Positions 35,792 to 47,090 of a stretch of 64,000 nt of DNA are shown here, one piece after another; the stretch's first letter is position 1, and every line of letters begins with the position of its first letter. The DNA is from Tetrastigma voinierianum. Lineage: Eukaryota; Streptophyta; Magnoliopsida; Vitales; Vitaceae. The stretch is from NCBI GenBank assembly GCA_016808115.1, contig JAEQBH010004665.1:1-64000 (forward strand). The letters run 5' to 3'. The position numbers and the translations under genes are program-made. A model generated the notes under the pieces. The model was not told where the DNA came from. It did not search any database and saw only the letters and a program-made list of their open reading frames with translations.

Positions 35792-36106
35792 GGGACAATC
35801 GTTTTAGTTTTCCAACCAGCTGAGGAAGGAGGTGGAGGAGCAAAGAAAATGTTAGAGACAGGAATGTTGGAGAATGTTGAAGCCATCTTTGGGCTTCATG
35901 TGTCTAATCGTGTGCCTGCTGGTTCAGTGGCTTCCAGGGCCGGCCCTATTTTAGCTGCTTGTGGTTTTTTTGATGCTGTAATCAGTGGAAAAGGTGGTCA
36001 TGCAGCCCTTCCCCAACACTCCATAGACCCAATATTGGCAGCTTCAAATGTGATAGTTAGTTTGCAGCAACTGGTTTCCCGTGAAGCTGATCCCTTGGAT
36101 TCACAG
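35792..36106 (+). CDS. ILR1-like: ILR1-like copy 1, exon 3 (open)
   Basis: All 105 codons are open, from GTIVLVFQPAEEGGGGAKK to READPLDSQ. The exon holds the catalytic glutamates (PAEE), a metal-ligand region (GLHVSNRVP) and the start of the dimerisation domain (GKGGHAALPQHSIDP). It is bounded by AATAG|GGG and CACAG|GTACTT, both good splice sites. The same exon in copy 2 has the same length but two stops. Confidence 0.85.
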
Positions 36107-36583
36107 GTACTTTCTTCTCTTCCTGTAACCTGCCCATGTCTAATTCAATAGTGATTAATTTTGTGTTGAATTCAGTCAATTAAATTGAAAAATCATAGCT
36201 ATCTTCTTCATGGAATAACCCTAGCAATGGGCTATTTTTTTGCCTATCGTTGATGGTTTGCAATGTCTAGATTGTGGTTTCCAAGGTCATTAGAGATTTG
36301 CAGTTAAAAGTTTGATCCCTGTCTTTTGATTTGTAACAGTTACCCCACATCCACCAAAGTGCACTTGGGCGATTTTGTATGCTTCACAAAACCTAAAGAC
36401 ATTCTTATATTTTCTTTTACCTTGGATTTTGAAACAAATCTATATTGAAATATCACAATAATCATTTTCAGGACCATGGAGCGATGAAATCAATCCATTA
36501 GAGTTTGATAACACACTTTTATCTGATAATTTTTTTCCCCATTTTCTACAGAGGATGAATTAGAAACTGACTAAACTGTGCAG

Positions 36584-36712
36584 GTAGTCACAGTTGGGAA
36601 ATTCAAAGGTGGTGGTGCATTTAATGTCATTCCTGATTCTGTTACAATCGGAGGCACATTCAGGGCGTTTTCGAAAGAAAGCTTTCTACAACTCAAACAA
36701 CGAATTGAAGAG
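36584..36712 (+). CDS. ILR1-like: ILR1-like copy 1, exon 4 (open)
   Basis: The 43 codons are open and read VVTVGKFKGGGAFNVIPDSV and TIGGTFRAFSKESF, ending in RIEE. Borders are GTGCAG|GTAGTC and GAAGAG|GTACCA. The exon belongs to the inserted dimerisation domain of the M20 fold and is one of the most conserved parts of ILR1-like proteins. Confidence 0.85.
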
Positions 36713-36843
36713 GTACCATGGGTAAAAATGAATTGATCTCAACCTCTATATCCTTATAACTAACTCTATCCCTCGAAAATTTCAATTATTCTCATTCATG
36801 ATTATCTTATTGTTCTATTAATCATCTTCAAATGCATTAGCAG

Positions 36844-37237
36844 GTAATCACATTACAAGTCGGCGTACAGAGGTGCAACGCAACAGTGCAGTTTATTGAC
36901 CTTTCTGCAGTAACTGCTTGGTAAAGCCAAAGATTTGCCGCTTGCTTCAGAATGTAGCGGGGGATATACTGGGTGCCCAGAATATCAAGGACATGCCTCC
37001 GATAATGGGAGCCGAAACTTCTCATTTTTTGCAGAGGCCATTCCAGGGTACTTCTACTTCTTGGGGATGAAAAACGAAAGCAAGGGGCATCTCGAACCGG
37101 GACATTCACCCTACTATATTGTCAATGAGGATTCACTTCCATATGGTGCAGTTCTATATTCATCATTAGCCACAAGGTACCTCTTGGAATACCAAAAATC
37201 GATACCTACTTGGCCGAAGAAAAGTTTGCATAACTAG
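36844..37237 (+). pseudogene. ILR1-like: ILR1-like copy 1, exon 5, frameshifted, C-terminal stop
   Basis: It begins VITLQVGVQRCNATVQFID, then loses frame in a stretch that differs from copy 2 (36,900-36,950). Another one-base loss lies at about 37,015, where copy 2 reads EDFSFF. From FSFFAEAIPG to the end it is open. The last codons are CAT AAC TAG, where copy 2 has CAT GAC GAG CTG TGA (HDEL). The ER retrieval signal is therefore missing. Confidence 0.75.
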
Positions 37238-37560
37238 CTGTGAGGTTCTTAAATTTCCTCGATACCAGGTAAGGGCTTTGATTAATACTAATACTACATA
37301 AGGAGGAGGGTATTGAAGGGTCAATTTATTAATTATTATGTACCTGTACCTGCACCTGGTTAAAAAAAAAAAGACCATATGAGGAAGATATGGTTTATTG
37401 GAGACTCTGATATATGAGGAAAATGCTAGAATATTGCTCAATAAATTGCTCATAGCTTGTCTTTTTATCTCTTCGGAAAGGAAAGAAGCAATATAATTGC
37501 TTGTCATTCTCCCTCTTCCACTCTCCCCTTTCTTTTTTAGTATTTGACAGCCAAAATTTA
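37238..37560 (+). other. 3' flank of ILR1-like copy 1
   Basis: This is collinear with 53,305-53,680 after copy 2 and is probably the 3' untranslated region and terminator region. The similarity stops exactly at 37,560, where an LTR begins in this copy. Copy 2 continues there (CAAAATTTA then GGTCC), which shows the site without the insertion. Confidence 0.65.
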
Positions 37561-40470
37561 TGTGACGGCTCGTGCCCTCGTACCAAGCCAGACGGCCAAG
37601 GGAGAATTTGAGGAAGCCTTGAGATCGGGCGGTCATCTTTTCGAATCCAATTCATTTTGATTTTGTTAGTAAAACACATTTTCAATGCTCGTTTTGTAAA
37701 GGATATTTATCTTTTTGAAAATATATTTGTATATACTAATTCAACTTAAAGGGGGCCCATCATTTTGTTTTCAATACACATTTTCCATAAAATATGACAT
37801 TACATAACCATTTTGTCCATTTACCGCCTTTATACATTCACGATACACTATAAGCCGTTCAATAAAATATTTACCAAAACAAAATCGAGTTTGTACAAAA
37901 GTGTCAATATATTTAAATGAATGTAGAGGTGAAGCTTTCTGCACCAACCCATTGAGAGCACTGGCGTTGACTCGAATCATTGTTTCCCTTCATACCTATT
38001 CACTTGGTACTTGCGCGATGATAAAACAACGCGCTAAACATTTTCACGCCTAGTGGTTACATCTGATTCTCTTCATTTTAGTTTAAGTAAATCATGCATT
38101 TTCATCGATACCTTTGTATAATTTTTCAATGACCAATGCGCGGTACAATACATATATGTATATTTTCATTTTAGTATACATTCAAATTCTACAATTCATC
38201 GGTCATTTGATCATGCGGTTGATATGCAATAAAATCGTTAAACACAAATCGCCGCGTTTCTGATTTTCTTTTCATTTTTCCCTTAAGCGAATTTAACATA
38301 TACTTTCGATGCACAGGATAATGAATCTTGCACGGTCCGGCTGAAATAGGTATAAAAAGGTTTTATAACACGATTATGGTCCGCAAAAATTTGTGGTTAT
38401 TAAAAATCATTTCGTGAAACAACTACCAAATCTTGTCCGTCCCGGACTTAGGATCGAGAATGACACATCATTACGTTTGGCGTAGTCTTCTTTCATTTGA
38501 CCCTTGTTGATATCTTAATATATCGCTTAACTTGAATTTAATGGTTAACATTATATTGGGACGGCCATCGTTCATAGCAATGCGATAATGTATATACGTT
38601 TATATCCCAAATACTTGGTTTATGCTAAATGCGATTTTAATATGCAATTCATTTAATGTCAGTTGTATCAAATCAATTTAAAACAAATCAATATACAATT
38701 TATACTTAATTCATTTCAATAAATTCACTTATTTCATAATCCTTCAAACATTTAGAAATAGAGAAAGTGGAGAACAAACCAATTCATTTATGGCTCCTAG
38801 CAGATATACATGCATATTCATATAAAACCTTTTAGATTTATTTTGTGAGGCAAAGCAAAGCCGAAACAAGGAAGGAAGTGTGAAGCAGGCAAAAAGGTTG
38901 TCGCTATTCGATTCCTATTCTCGAGTCCCATTCTTGGGTCAAGTTTCTCGTCACCAACCCTAATCCATCACAAATTGTAGTTACTATCAAAAGAACAACC
39001 CGAGAAAAAAAATAGGTTATTGCATTCTAAGATTTTAGTTAGGGTTGATGTCTGCCTCCCAATATACTTTACAAAATTTTCTGTAGGGGACATGAGCCAT
39101 ATGTTTTTACTCTGATTCTTTCAAGAAAATGATAGCTCTATGATTTTATTTTCAGTAGGAATTGGAATCATCTCATTTGGATCACCCAAACTCAAGTTAC
39201 GACATTTTAATGCTAAACTGGTCGGTATCCCCAACTCACTCGGTTATCTACTGTTATTCTCGATTTCACGGGTCTTAAATCCATATATTGGTAATAGTTC
39301 CTTATACTCATTTGAAGCTATGATTTTAAGGTTTCTTCTCAGTGGGAATGTCTGATTTGGATCGCAAAACTCGAGTTATTGCATTTTACATCCAGACTAC
39401 TCTAATTTGCAAAAGCGGTCAGTTGTTCTATACATATCTCCACTTTAGCCAGTTTACGGAACTTTGGGGTTACAAATTGCATACACTTCTTTCAAGTAAA
39501 TTATTTCTATAGAAGTATAGTTTACCAAAAATTTGAATCACTCGATTTGGATGGTAACTTCTGACGAACACATGACTACACCCAAAGCAGACATGCCCGG
39601 TCGGATACGAAACTTACCTTTAAGCCCATATTCAGGAGCCTTAGAGCTATAATTTTCTTCTGGTCCCTTCTATACATTTGTAGCTCTAGCTCTTATGATT
39701 CTTTACCAATTAGAATCACTAAATTTGGATGATTATAACTTAACTTATAACCAAAACAAAAACAGGGGTTTTGAAATTTTTTTGACAGCAACTCCTTTGA
39801 AACTTCATAATTTCCTTTATACAAAAATTCCTCAAAACCAATCCTAACCCAAAATCACTTTGAAACTTAACTTAAAACAACTCCAAAATTGATCTACAGC
39901 TTAATCAAAATCACCTTTACATAAGGTTAGGTTTTTCCCCAAATCCAAAATCATCAAAGAGGGAGTTAGGGTTAGTTTTCTTACCTTAGCTCTCTTCAAA
40001 TCTTCTCTTCCTTCTTGCTTGAACAAAGATAGACCAAGAATGGAGAGAAACACACCAAAAATATCTTCTTCTCCAATGCCCTAGCTCCTTCTCCCCTTGC
40101 TTCTCTCAAAAATGTGAATGCCCAAATTGTCATTCCATAGACCACTTTGGTCTTTATTCTCATATCATGTGTAATGTCATGTTTGGCTTCAGCTCATTAA
40201 TTAGCTTTTTCTCAATTTTCTCATTTTAAAAACCTCTCACATTTATACCATTCCACTTCATTTCATTTCATTTATACTTTGGCACTTACATTACTCATTT
40301 ACAGTCCTTAGTCTGGTGACATTTTTACCAAATTTATTTGGCTCATGTAAAATTTCCGGGTTTTTATCATTTTTCGTTTTTAGCCATTTAAACGCCAGAA
40401 AAAATATAATTTAATTTATTTTACCCCCTAAACATGTCATAAAACTGTTAGGGTATTTCAGGGCGTTATA
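37561..40470 (-). mobile_element. solo or truncated Ty3/gypsy-type LTR (~2.9 kb)
   Basis: It begins TGTGACGGCTCG and ends GGGCGTTATA. Read on the minus strand it starts TATAACGCCCTGAAATACC, close to the usual Tekay start TGTAACGCCCCGAAA, and ends GTCACA. No primer site, polypurine tract or pol motif adjoins it. Three stretches pair GAATCA with TTTGGAT (near 39,160, 39,530 and 39,715), a repeat found also at 58,230. The flanking bases ATTTA and GGCCT do not match, so it was not a simple LTR-LTR collapse, or it has since been rearranged. Confidence 0.6.
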
Positions 40471-41255
40471 GGCCTTTGTGCCTTTCATATCATCTGCAGT
40501 TCCCTTTCGTTGCAAAACTCATTGAGAGAGCACTGTTCCTCGCGACACGTAAGTCGATCTGGTAACTCTTCTTAGGTAGTTCTTCCTTCGGGAAGATCAA
40601 GCGGGCGCTACAAGGACTTAACAATGAGGTACGCGGGCCACCTAGCCCCCCCGAAGTACGGCTTGCTTGGCTTGAAAGAAAAGAAAGGAGATAGAATACG
40701 ATGGCTCAGCGAAGCAGTGGCCGACTCACGGGTTGGAAGACTTCATGGATTGGATGAGCATAATTTCCAATGAGCCCGCCAAAGAGGAGGAAATGTCCAA
40801 GCTTGCTGCCGGGTTTGCAGCACTGATGCATAAGCGGGTTGCGGGCTTAGAGGGTGAGTCACTTCATGTCACGATGGAAAGCGTCGAAGTGGTGCTGCTT
40901 GGGATGAAGAGAGCTCGAAGGATGGGGCAATAATTTTAGTGGACTCCCCCGATTGAGCCTCGAATGATAAGCCGGTCTTGGAAGGTGCTCCCACTAAGGC
41001 CGGTGCACCTCTAGAGGAGGGGATCCCAATTAGGGAGCTTTCAATGTCAACGAAATTGGAGGGGCCATCGGGGTGGCTGGCTGCCGATGCTCTGCCTGGG
41101 CTGCGGATACCAAATCTAGCAGCTTGATATCGTGCGATCGGGTGGCTGGCGAGCATGTACGTTCCTCCGCAGGAGAGGATCCGTCCCCCAACGGGCATGG
41201 TTGCCCCTGTTTTAGAGGGTGCTCGAGAGATCATCAACCGTTGGAGCCCCTTAAA
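40471..41255 (+). pseudogene. G+C-rich transposon-derived reading frame of unknown type
   Basis: Plus-strand pieces include EPAKEEEMSKLAAGFAALMH at 40,770-40,830. Then come VLEGAPTKAGAPLEEGIPIR near 40,980 and VPPQERIRPPTGMVAPVLEG near 41,160. Such acidic, proline-rich stretches resemble the linker of plant proteins labelled putative gypsy-type transposon proteins. The style recalls the antisense frame at 3,100-4,960. Frame breaks and the sharp composition change at both ends suggest a captured or inserted fragment. I cannot name a function. Confidence 0.35.
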
Positions 41256-41960
41256 CTAGATTTATGTTTTAAAATAAATCAATTCCATAATATTTATGTT
41301 AAAATGTAATTTATGATTTCATTGTTTTATTAATATCCATAAAAAACCAAACACGTCCTTATTAAGGGATCAATAATAACCACATCCAAATCAACTTTAT
41401 ATCATTTTCTTCTTTACTGGGAGAATCCATTTCATACGTCTTTGACAGTGATGAATAAAACGATACCCATGTTGATTAGATTAAAAAACCATAAAACAGT
41501 TAACATCATCACATCTAACGGCACCAACAAATAACATACTTTGCTAAAGGAGACCAATATTCTAGATGGCATAGGTAAAATATATTAGGAAATTCCAATG
41601 CCCCTTTCATACCCATATATATATATATATATATATATATCTATGATAATAATAACTTTCCGTGCTAGGACAAGGAACTATCCATTATGGAAACCCCAAA
41701 GCCTTAAACCATGATGTAGGTAAAACAAGGGGAAGCGGAGGCCGAAGTGGGTGTGAGGAACGATTGAAGTTGAGAATAAGGGGAGGGGAGGTGATGACGA
41801 CTAGAGAGAAGAGAGAGGGCGAGGTTTGGATCGTTGCTTTGTTACCATATAGAGATTGACAAAAATGAATAATAATTAATATTTTTCATTGAATAACTTG
41901 AGATATAAATTGTATAAATTGAATCAAGAAATAACTTGTGATATAAATAGTACAAATTGA
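41256..41960. repeat. repeat module M, copy 1
   Basis: This shares long stretches with 43,190-43,465 (AACAGTTAACATCATCACAT, TACTTTGCTAAAG, TATATTAGGAAATT) and with 59,050-59,600. With the latter it shares CGTGCTAGGACAAGGAACTA and a conserved open 65-codon frame starting MLGQGTIHYGNPKAL. A TA run lies at 41,613-41,640. The ending ATTGAATCAAGAAATAACTTG occurs twice in tandem here and again near 59,535. No known gene or transposon signature was seen. Confidence 0.6.
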
Positions 41961-42479
41961 ATCAAGAAATGAAAAATCTCACCCACATTTCGGGAACCAT
42001 TCCTTTATCATGTCTATCTTACCATTCTTTACAGTCTATACCTCATACTTTGCTAAAGGAGACCAATCCCCTAGATGGCATGGTAATATATTGGAAATTG
42101 ACCTCTTCATACCAGTTATTATTATTTTTTTATTATAATAGCTGTCCGTTCCAGGACAAGGAACTATCCATTACGGAAACCAATCAACCCACCATCACTC
42201 CCTTAATTTGCTCTTTGGATTAGGTACATTTACCTGGTAATGAAAGACATTCTGATAGGGAAAGCAGGGAAGAGCATAGGCAATGGAAAATGTTATGAAT
42301 CTCACCCACATTTTAAAGAGACCATTCCTTTATCATGTCTATCTTACCATTCTTTGCGGTCCATCTTATCATACTTTGCCCAGGAAGCCGTCCACTTAGA
42401 TGGAATAGGTAATATATTAGGAAATATGCCCATGTTTCGTTTATGACTAGGATGGAAATTTTTTTACATAAGTCATATT
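41961..42479. repeat. diverged internal repeat of module M
   Basis: Two further partial copies occur. TTTGCTAAAGGAGACCAAT and CAGGACAAGGAACTATCCAT recur near 42,050 and 42,150. CATTCCTTTATCATGTCTAT and the following ACCATTCTTT occur at both about 41,998 and 42,322. The block looks like a small tandem rearrangement of one ancestral segment. Confidence 0.55.
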
Positions 42480-42945
42480 ATTATGGAGCCTGTGCAAATT
42501 CGTTCCTTTATAAACACTAGGTATATTCTCTCTTAATCAGAAACCAGGGATTGGAAGATTATGGAGCCTAGAGGTTCGAGCAAGCTTAATGGTGGTTCGA
42601 GTAAGCTTAATGGTTCAAGCTTTTGGAAGTCATTGCAGCGAAATGTAAAGAAGCATATGGGGTGTTTCGATTGTGGTTGCGAGGGAAGGCCCAGAAAGAG
42701 GCTGCCCGGGAAAGGACCTTCTTGGAGTAAGCCAGGCGGGAATGCTAAGCATATGGGATGTTTGGTGTGGTTACGGGAAGAATTTAAGGGCCAGCCAGAG
42801 GAAAGGGACCTTCAGATAAAGCAGGGGAATCTTTGTTGGGTGTTCCAGTGTGAAGAACTCTGAAGAACATGAAGAGAAACTAAAAGCATTGATTCTCTAC
42901 TGCAAGAATTCTTATTCTCAAGGATCGATTCACTAGTTCTTATTC
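42480..42945 (+). pseudogene. unknown repeated exon (FWKSLQRNVKKHMGCF), copy 1
   Basis: The frame at 42,561-42,863 contains SSFWKSLQRNVKKHMGCF preceded by serine- and asparagine-rich residues. Within this copy AAGCATATGGGATGTTT occurs twice, a small internal duplication. Further on, one frame reads EEHEEKLKALILYCKN and ends in a stop at about 42,931. The same two peptides occur at 58,380 and 58,510, so they probably belong to one ancestral coding sequence. I do not recognise the family. Confidence 0.45.
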
Positions 42946-43189
42946 TCAAGAATGTTGTTGGGTGTTGCATTGTGAGGAACTATTGGCTTACTTCAATTGG
43001 CTCTACCCCTGATCTTCTCAGGATATTATTGGGCGCATAGTCCATAGCTTCACGTGGGCAGGGCATTAAATTTGGAAAACTATGTAAAAGCGTCATAGGC
43101 CGTTCGAATTTAATTTGTAAATATAAATTCCAATCTTGTAAAACAAAAATAAATAAATATAAAACTGAAGAAGAAAGAAAGGAATTCAA

Positions 43190-43467
43190 ATCATCTTATC
43201 TTTCAGAAGTGATATGTTTTTATTTTGATGCTCGATTAAACTACAATAGGATTAGTTATTAAATTTTGAAAAGTTATTATTTGTTTTTAATAAAATAAAT
43301 CAGTTCTATAATATTTATGTTATAAATTGTGAATAATAAAACAGTTAACATCATCACATCTATTAGTATCAAACGGCACCAACAAATACGTACTTTGCTA
43401 AAGAGACCAATCCTAGATGGCGTAGGTAAAATATATTAGGAAATTAGAAGCGAAAAGTGTTATATTC
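43190..43467. repeat. repeat module M, copy 2
   Basis: Starts AGAAGTGATATGTTTT, also found at 59,050, and runs through AAACTACAATAGGATTAGTT to TATATTAGGAAATTAG. It lacks the 65-codon frame present in copies 1 and 3. Confidence 0.6.
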
Positions 43468-44799
43468 TTTAAAACTACGTATTTGATTATATTTATATTT
43501 ATATTTAAATGCATATTTTATAAATCTTATCGTTGAAACATTCTTCAAATACAAACATTTCGGAGAAAACACCCTAAAAAGCGACTTTACATCTCATCCC
43601 CCATTTATGCTTAAATAACAATATCTTAGCAGTTTAGGTAATCCTTATTGAAATAAGGAAAATCAATTTTTGAGGTGACTTTTTATTGAATTTTTACTTG
43701 ATTTTGATTAAAAAAAGCTTCTTGTTTTCTTGTAAAATTAATCTCTTCTTGTAAGGCGATAAATTGTTATAGTCTTAAAAATTACTTGAAGTGTTTTTTT
43801 TTTTTTTTTGGAAGAAACTTGAAGTGTTTTTTAAAACAACAGAGAATTGATTATTTATACAAATACTCCATTAGAAATATTTCCAAACATTGGTCGAGTG
43901 TGTTTGATGATCTTTTTATTTAAATGGATATTTAGTAAAAGCGTATCACTTAAAATTCTTCAAATAAAGACATTTTTAAAGGCAACGTAAAAAAAAGCTT
44001 TACGTTTAAGTGGTAATTCGGACGACAGTTAGGTGACTTGTGCTGCAGGTCGGCCGATATTTGGTTCGATTTTGTTCGGTAAAAAATATCTGAGTCCAGA
44101 CCCTAAATTTGGCATGGCGCACCGAGTAGACAAATTTGGCCATATTTTCGTGAGTAAATTAATAGTCAGCCAGGACTAATTTTGGGTAGATCGGGTTTAA
44201 ATTGTCGCTCATCTGCAGCATAAATCCTCATTTACTTAAATAGAAGTTTTTCGTGTCGATTATCAAGAATTGAAATAGAGTGATGATTTTTGTCCAAAAT
44301 AGTTAAAAAACATTGGAAATATTAAATTCAGATATTTAGGGTTAATTTGATGTTTTTTAATCAAATATTTCTTGAAATAATATACTTATAGGCATAAGGT
44401 TTCACACAATCATGGGCCTTGTTAATTACGAGTGAAGATGGTTGTCTACTCCTTTTGACTAGTCAAAACATTGTCTTGGAGCTAAATTTTAGAATCTCAT
44501 ACCATAATTAATCATCTCCCCATGGATTTTGGTTATTAAAATATGACGTGTTTTGTAAAATGATGTGTGGTCTCGTCTTTCGAGTCTTTTCTGAAACAAT
44601 CTTACCAAATACTCGAGTTTTATTAGTACGATATGGCCAGAAATTCTTTCGGCGATACAAGTCGAACCATTCCAGAAACTTCAAGCTGAAATTTCAATTC
44701 GTTAAACTATGGCCGACGGCTAATTTAGGAGCACGATGATTCGAGCGGCGCAGCCGAGCTTGGGCGTTAAAACAGCGTCGTTTTTGTGTGCCTTAACCC

Positions 44800-45229
44800 A
44801 AAATAAAAAATTAAAGCCCTTTCTTGCCAAAACCTAGGGTTTAGCGTTAGGGTTTCAGATCTCAATCTTCTCCAACTGCTCGATTCTACTCTGTTTTCGC
44901 GGTATTCGTCTCCTTCTTTCTTTCCGATCGATTCATTTCCGGCGAAATATGTTGTTAATCAAAGGCTGGAAGTTTCCTCATCGCGACTCTCCTGATCCAT
45001 GGAATTTTCGATTGTTTTAGATAAAGTCGTTGTTATTGCCTGATTATATCGGATTCTGGGGAAAGTAGGAAGGATCGGTGGGTTGTTGGTATTTATGTGG
45101 AATTGAACGGATGTGAAATTCATTGGTCATATCATTTGTCATTGTCTATATGGTTGTTTTGGGTGGTCATTTTCAGGTGTCATTTGGAGGCGTGGTGGTT
45201 ATTCTGGTTGTTGGATTTGAATCAGGGAT
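44800..45229 (+). promoter_or_regulatory. promoter and 5' UTR of the PTPMT1-like fragment
   Basis: Near 44,830-44,857 CCTAGGGTTTAGCG and TTAGGGTTTC give two telo-box-type motifs (AAACCCTA in reverse), common near plant housekeeping transcription starts. Pyrimidine-rich TCTTCTCC sequence follows. A possible 5' UTR intron runs from CGCG|GTATTC (44,901) to TTTTCAG|GTGTC (45,176). These are pattern-based calls. Confidence 0.45.
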
Positions 45230-46252
45230 ATGTATATTGCAGAATTAAAGGGAGGAGGAGTTGACTGTGGGAAGGAGGAAGAACAGTTATCTGATAGTGG
45301 TGCTTTTCGTGTTGGTTTTGTTGCAGAGGATGCGAGAAGAGCTTTGGTCGGAGCTGGGGCTCGGGCACTGTTCTATCCGACTTGTATAATGTTCTCAGGA
45401 ATAAGGTTCAGGCAGAGTTCCGGTGGTGGGATAGGGTTGATGAGGTAAAGTCTATGTTTCTTCTGCTACTGTCTTTCTTCTGTTTTCGTTTTTGTTTGCC
45501 TTGGATAGTTTATTTGGTTTTTTGTTTCAGTCTATGTGGGTTTTTCTTCTTGTAATCAATTATGACCATGTGGATTTTCAATTTGTAAACAAAGAGCTTC
45601 TTATTTTTGAAGTGCAAGGGAAATTTTAGGATTGAGCTGATAGTATTGAAGATTTTAAGCTAGAAAATAGAAGAAGAAAGCATTTGGTTAAGTGAAATAA
45701 TGTTGTCTGGGCATAAAATTTGAAGACAATCACTGGTGCAGTTTCTGTATTCGGTCTTTATTGAGTCCCTTTGTTTAGATTTTTTAAGTGCTAGTGAATT
45801 GTGAATTGTCATACACTACGTATGGTTGGATCCACTGATATGATTTTTTTCTTCAATAATTTTCAAGCAATAACATTTTTAACAGAACTGAACAAAAGAG
45901 ATCATGTAACATATAAGCATGTCGAGATAAATCGAGATGGCTAAAACAATGCATTTGTTATTTTTCTGATCTGGTCTTATCTGAAAAAACCATTCATCTC
46001 TCTTATTATTCTACATAGAGAGGGCAGTAAGGATTCACAACCCTATTCTTTGATTTCAAGCTTCACATGGGTTTAGTGCTTGTATGAGTAGAACTTACTT
46101 CTTTTAGTTCTTACATTGATTTTCAGTTTGTACCTTTGGGTGCTGTTCCATTTCCGTCTGATGTTTTTGCACCTAAAGGAGCTTGGTGTTTGGTGAATTA
46201 GTCACACTAAATAGGCCATACAGAGACTTTGGTTCCTACATCTCTATATCAT
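45230..46252 (+). pseudogene. PTPMT1: PTPMT1-like dual-specificity phosphatase, exons 1-2 only
   Basis: Plant PTPMT1-type phosphatases dephosphorylate phosphatidylglycerophosphate in mitochondria. Exon 1 (45,230-45,444) starts MYIAELKGG and carries DARRALVGAGARALFYPT. After a one-base loss it reads LYNVLRNKVQAEFRWWDRVD, ending GAG|GTAAAG. Exon 2 (46,127-46,252) follows TTTTCAG and begins FVPLGAVPFPSDV. After small losses it reads ETLVPTSLYH, ending before GTAGGT. The order and junction phase match the family. The exon with the HCKAGRGRS phosphatase loop is not found before 47,090, so catalysis is impossible as it stands. The fragment is absent from the right duplicate. Confidence 0.75.
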
Positions 46253-47090
46253 GTAGGTGCCTCATTTTTTATTCATCCTAGGTCTTTGCAGCTTGCCTAT
46301 ATTCTTCCCTTTTAAGTGTTCATGCTATTTGGCAGCTTGTTTCTACACTTGTGTTCATGCTATTTGACAGCTTGGTGATATTCTTGTCTTTTTAGCATTC
46401 ATGCAATTTGATCCACATGCTGGGTGATGTGTTGGTTATATGGAATCAGAGTGCTGTGTTGAATGGTAATAGGAGTTTTCTGGTTTGTTTGATTGAATAG
46501 ATTCGGTGGTCAGTGGTCAATGTTAGTAAGTCCCTAGTAAGAAAATTGTGAACTGTATTGCATTCTCATGTTACTAGCCGTTTAGGCCCAAAGTGCCTGG
46601 CTTGGTGGACTGGACCTGACTGCATATGGGAGTCAGGGTGGGTGACTGGTGATCTGTGGGGTTAGTTTTGATAATTTTTGTATAGGTTTTCCCTCTTCTG
46701 TAGTGTTCTCACACGTGGTTTGGAAGCCAAAAACCTGACTAGTGGCACACATTTTTTCTATTTTTCCATCATTGATAGTGGTTCTTCCCACCACTAATGG
46801 ATGTAAGCAAGTCTTGCTGAAATAAATCCCATGTTGCATGGATGATTGTTTTTATTTTTAAAACATCCGTATCATTATCTTCTTTTTAGTCCTTGTTGGG
46901 GCCGGGATTGAGGCACGAGCTTGGTTCTTCCGAGGCTCGTTCATATGGAAAAGCGGGCCTAATGAGCTCAAGTAAAACTTTTAAATCAGCCAGGCGAGCG
47001 ATTTTAAAAAATTTCGTTCGAAAACCATTTCAGAACATTTCTATAATAAATTATAACTATTCGAATGTTAAGCTACGTTCACATTCAGCC
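46253..47090. other. right part of the left-copy insertion
   Basis: After PTPMT1-like exon 2 no further exon is evident. A ~35-base phrase, TTCATGCTATTTG(G/A)CAGCTTG, occurs twice near 46,320 and 46,356. From about 46,900 a GAGCTTGG...GAGGCTCG segment resembles decayed transposon sequence. Right of 47,090 the segmental duplication resumes. Confidence 0.5.

Larger units (their letters stand above)
27010..37237 (+). pseudogene. ILR1-like: IAA-amino acid hydrolase ILR1-like, copy 1, five exons, damaged
   Basis: ILR1-family enzymes (M20 peptidase fold) cleave auxin-amino acid conjugates to free IAA, usually in the ER lumen. Five exons with GT..AG borders and matching phases can be placed: 27,010-27,336, 34,127-34,245, 35,792-36,106, 36,584-36,712 and 36,844-37,237. 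They encode a hydrophobic signal peptide, the HACGHD metal-binding motif, PAEEGGGGAKK, GLHVSNRVP, GKGGHAALPQHS and the C-terminal FSFFAEAIPGYFYFLGMK. Exons 3 and 4 are open; exons 1, 2 and 5 have small indels, and the expected C-terminal HDEL reads HN-stop. Intron 1 is enlarged to 6.8 kb by a copia element. It could be a real pseudogene, or a working gene with assembly errors, since some shifts fall in homopolymers. Confidence 0.85.

Noticed and set aside
40733..40933. A separate host gene with a conserved acidic protein
   Set aside because: Surrounding frames are broken and the composition matches transposon-derived frames in the Tat-type element. It was kept only as a transposon-derived fragment.
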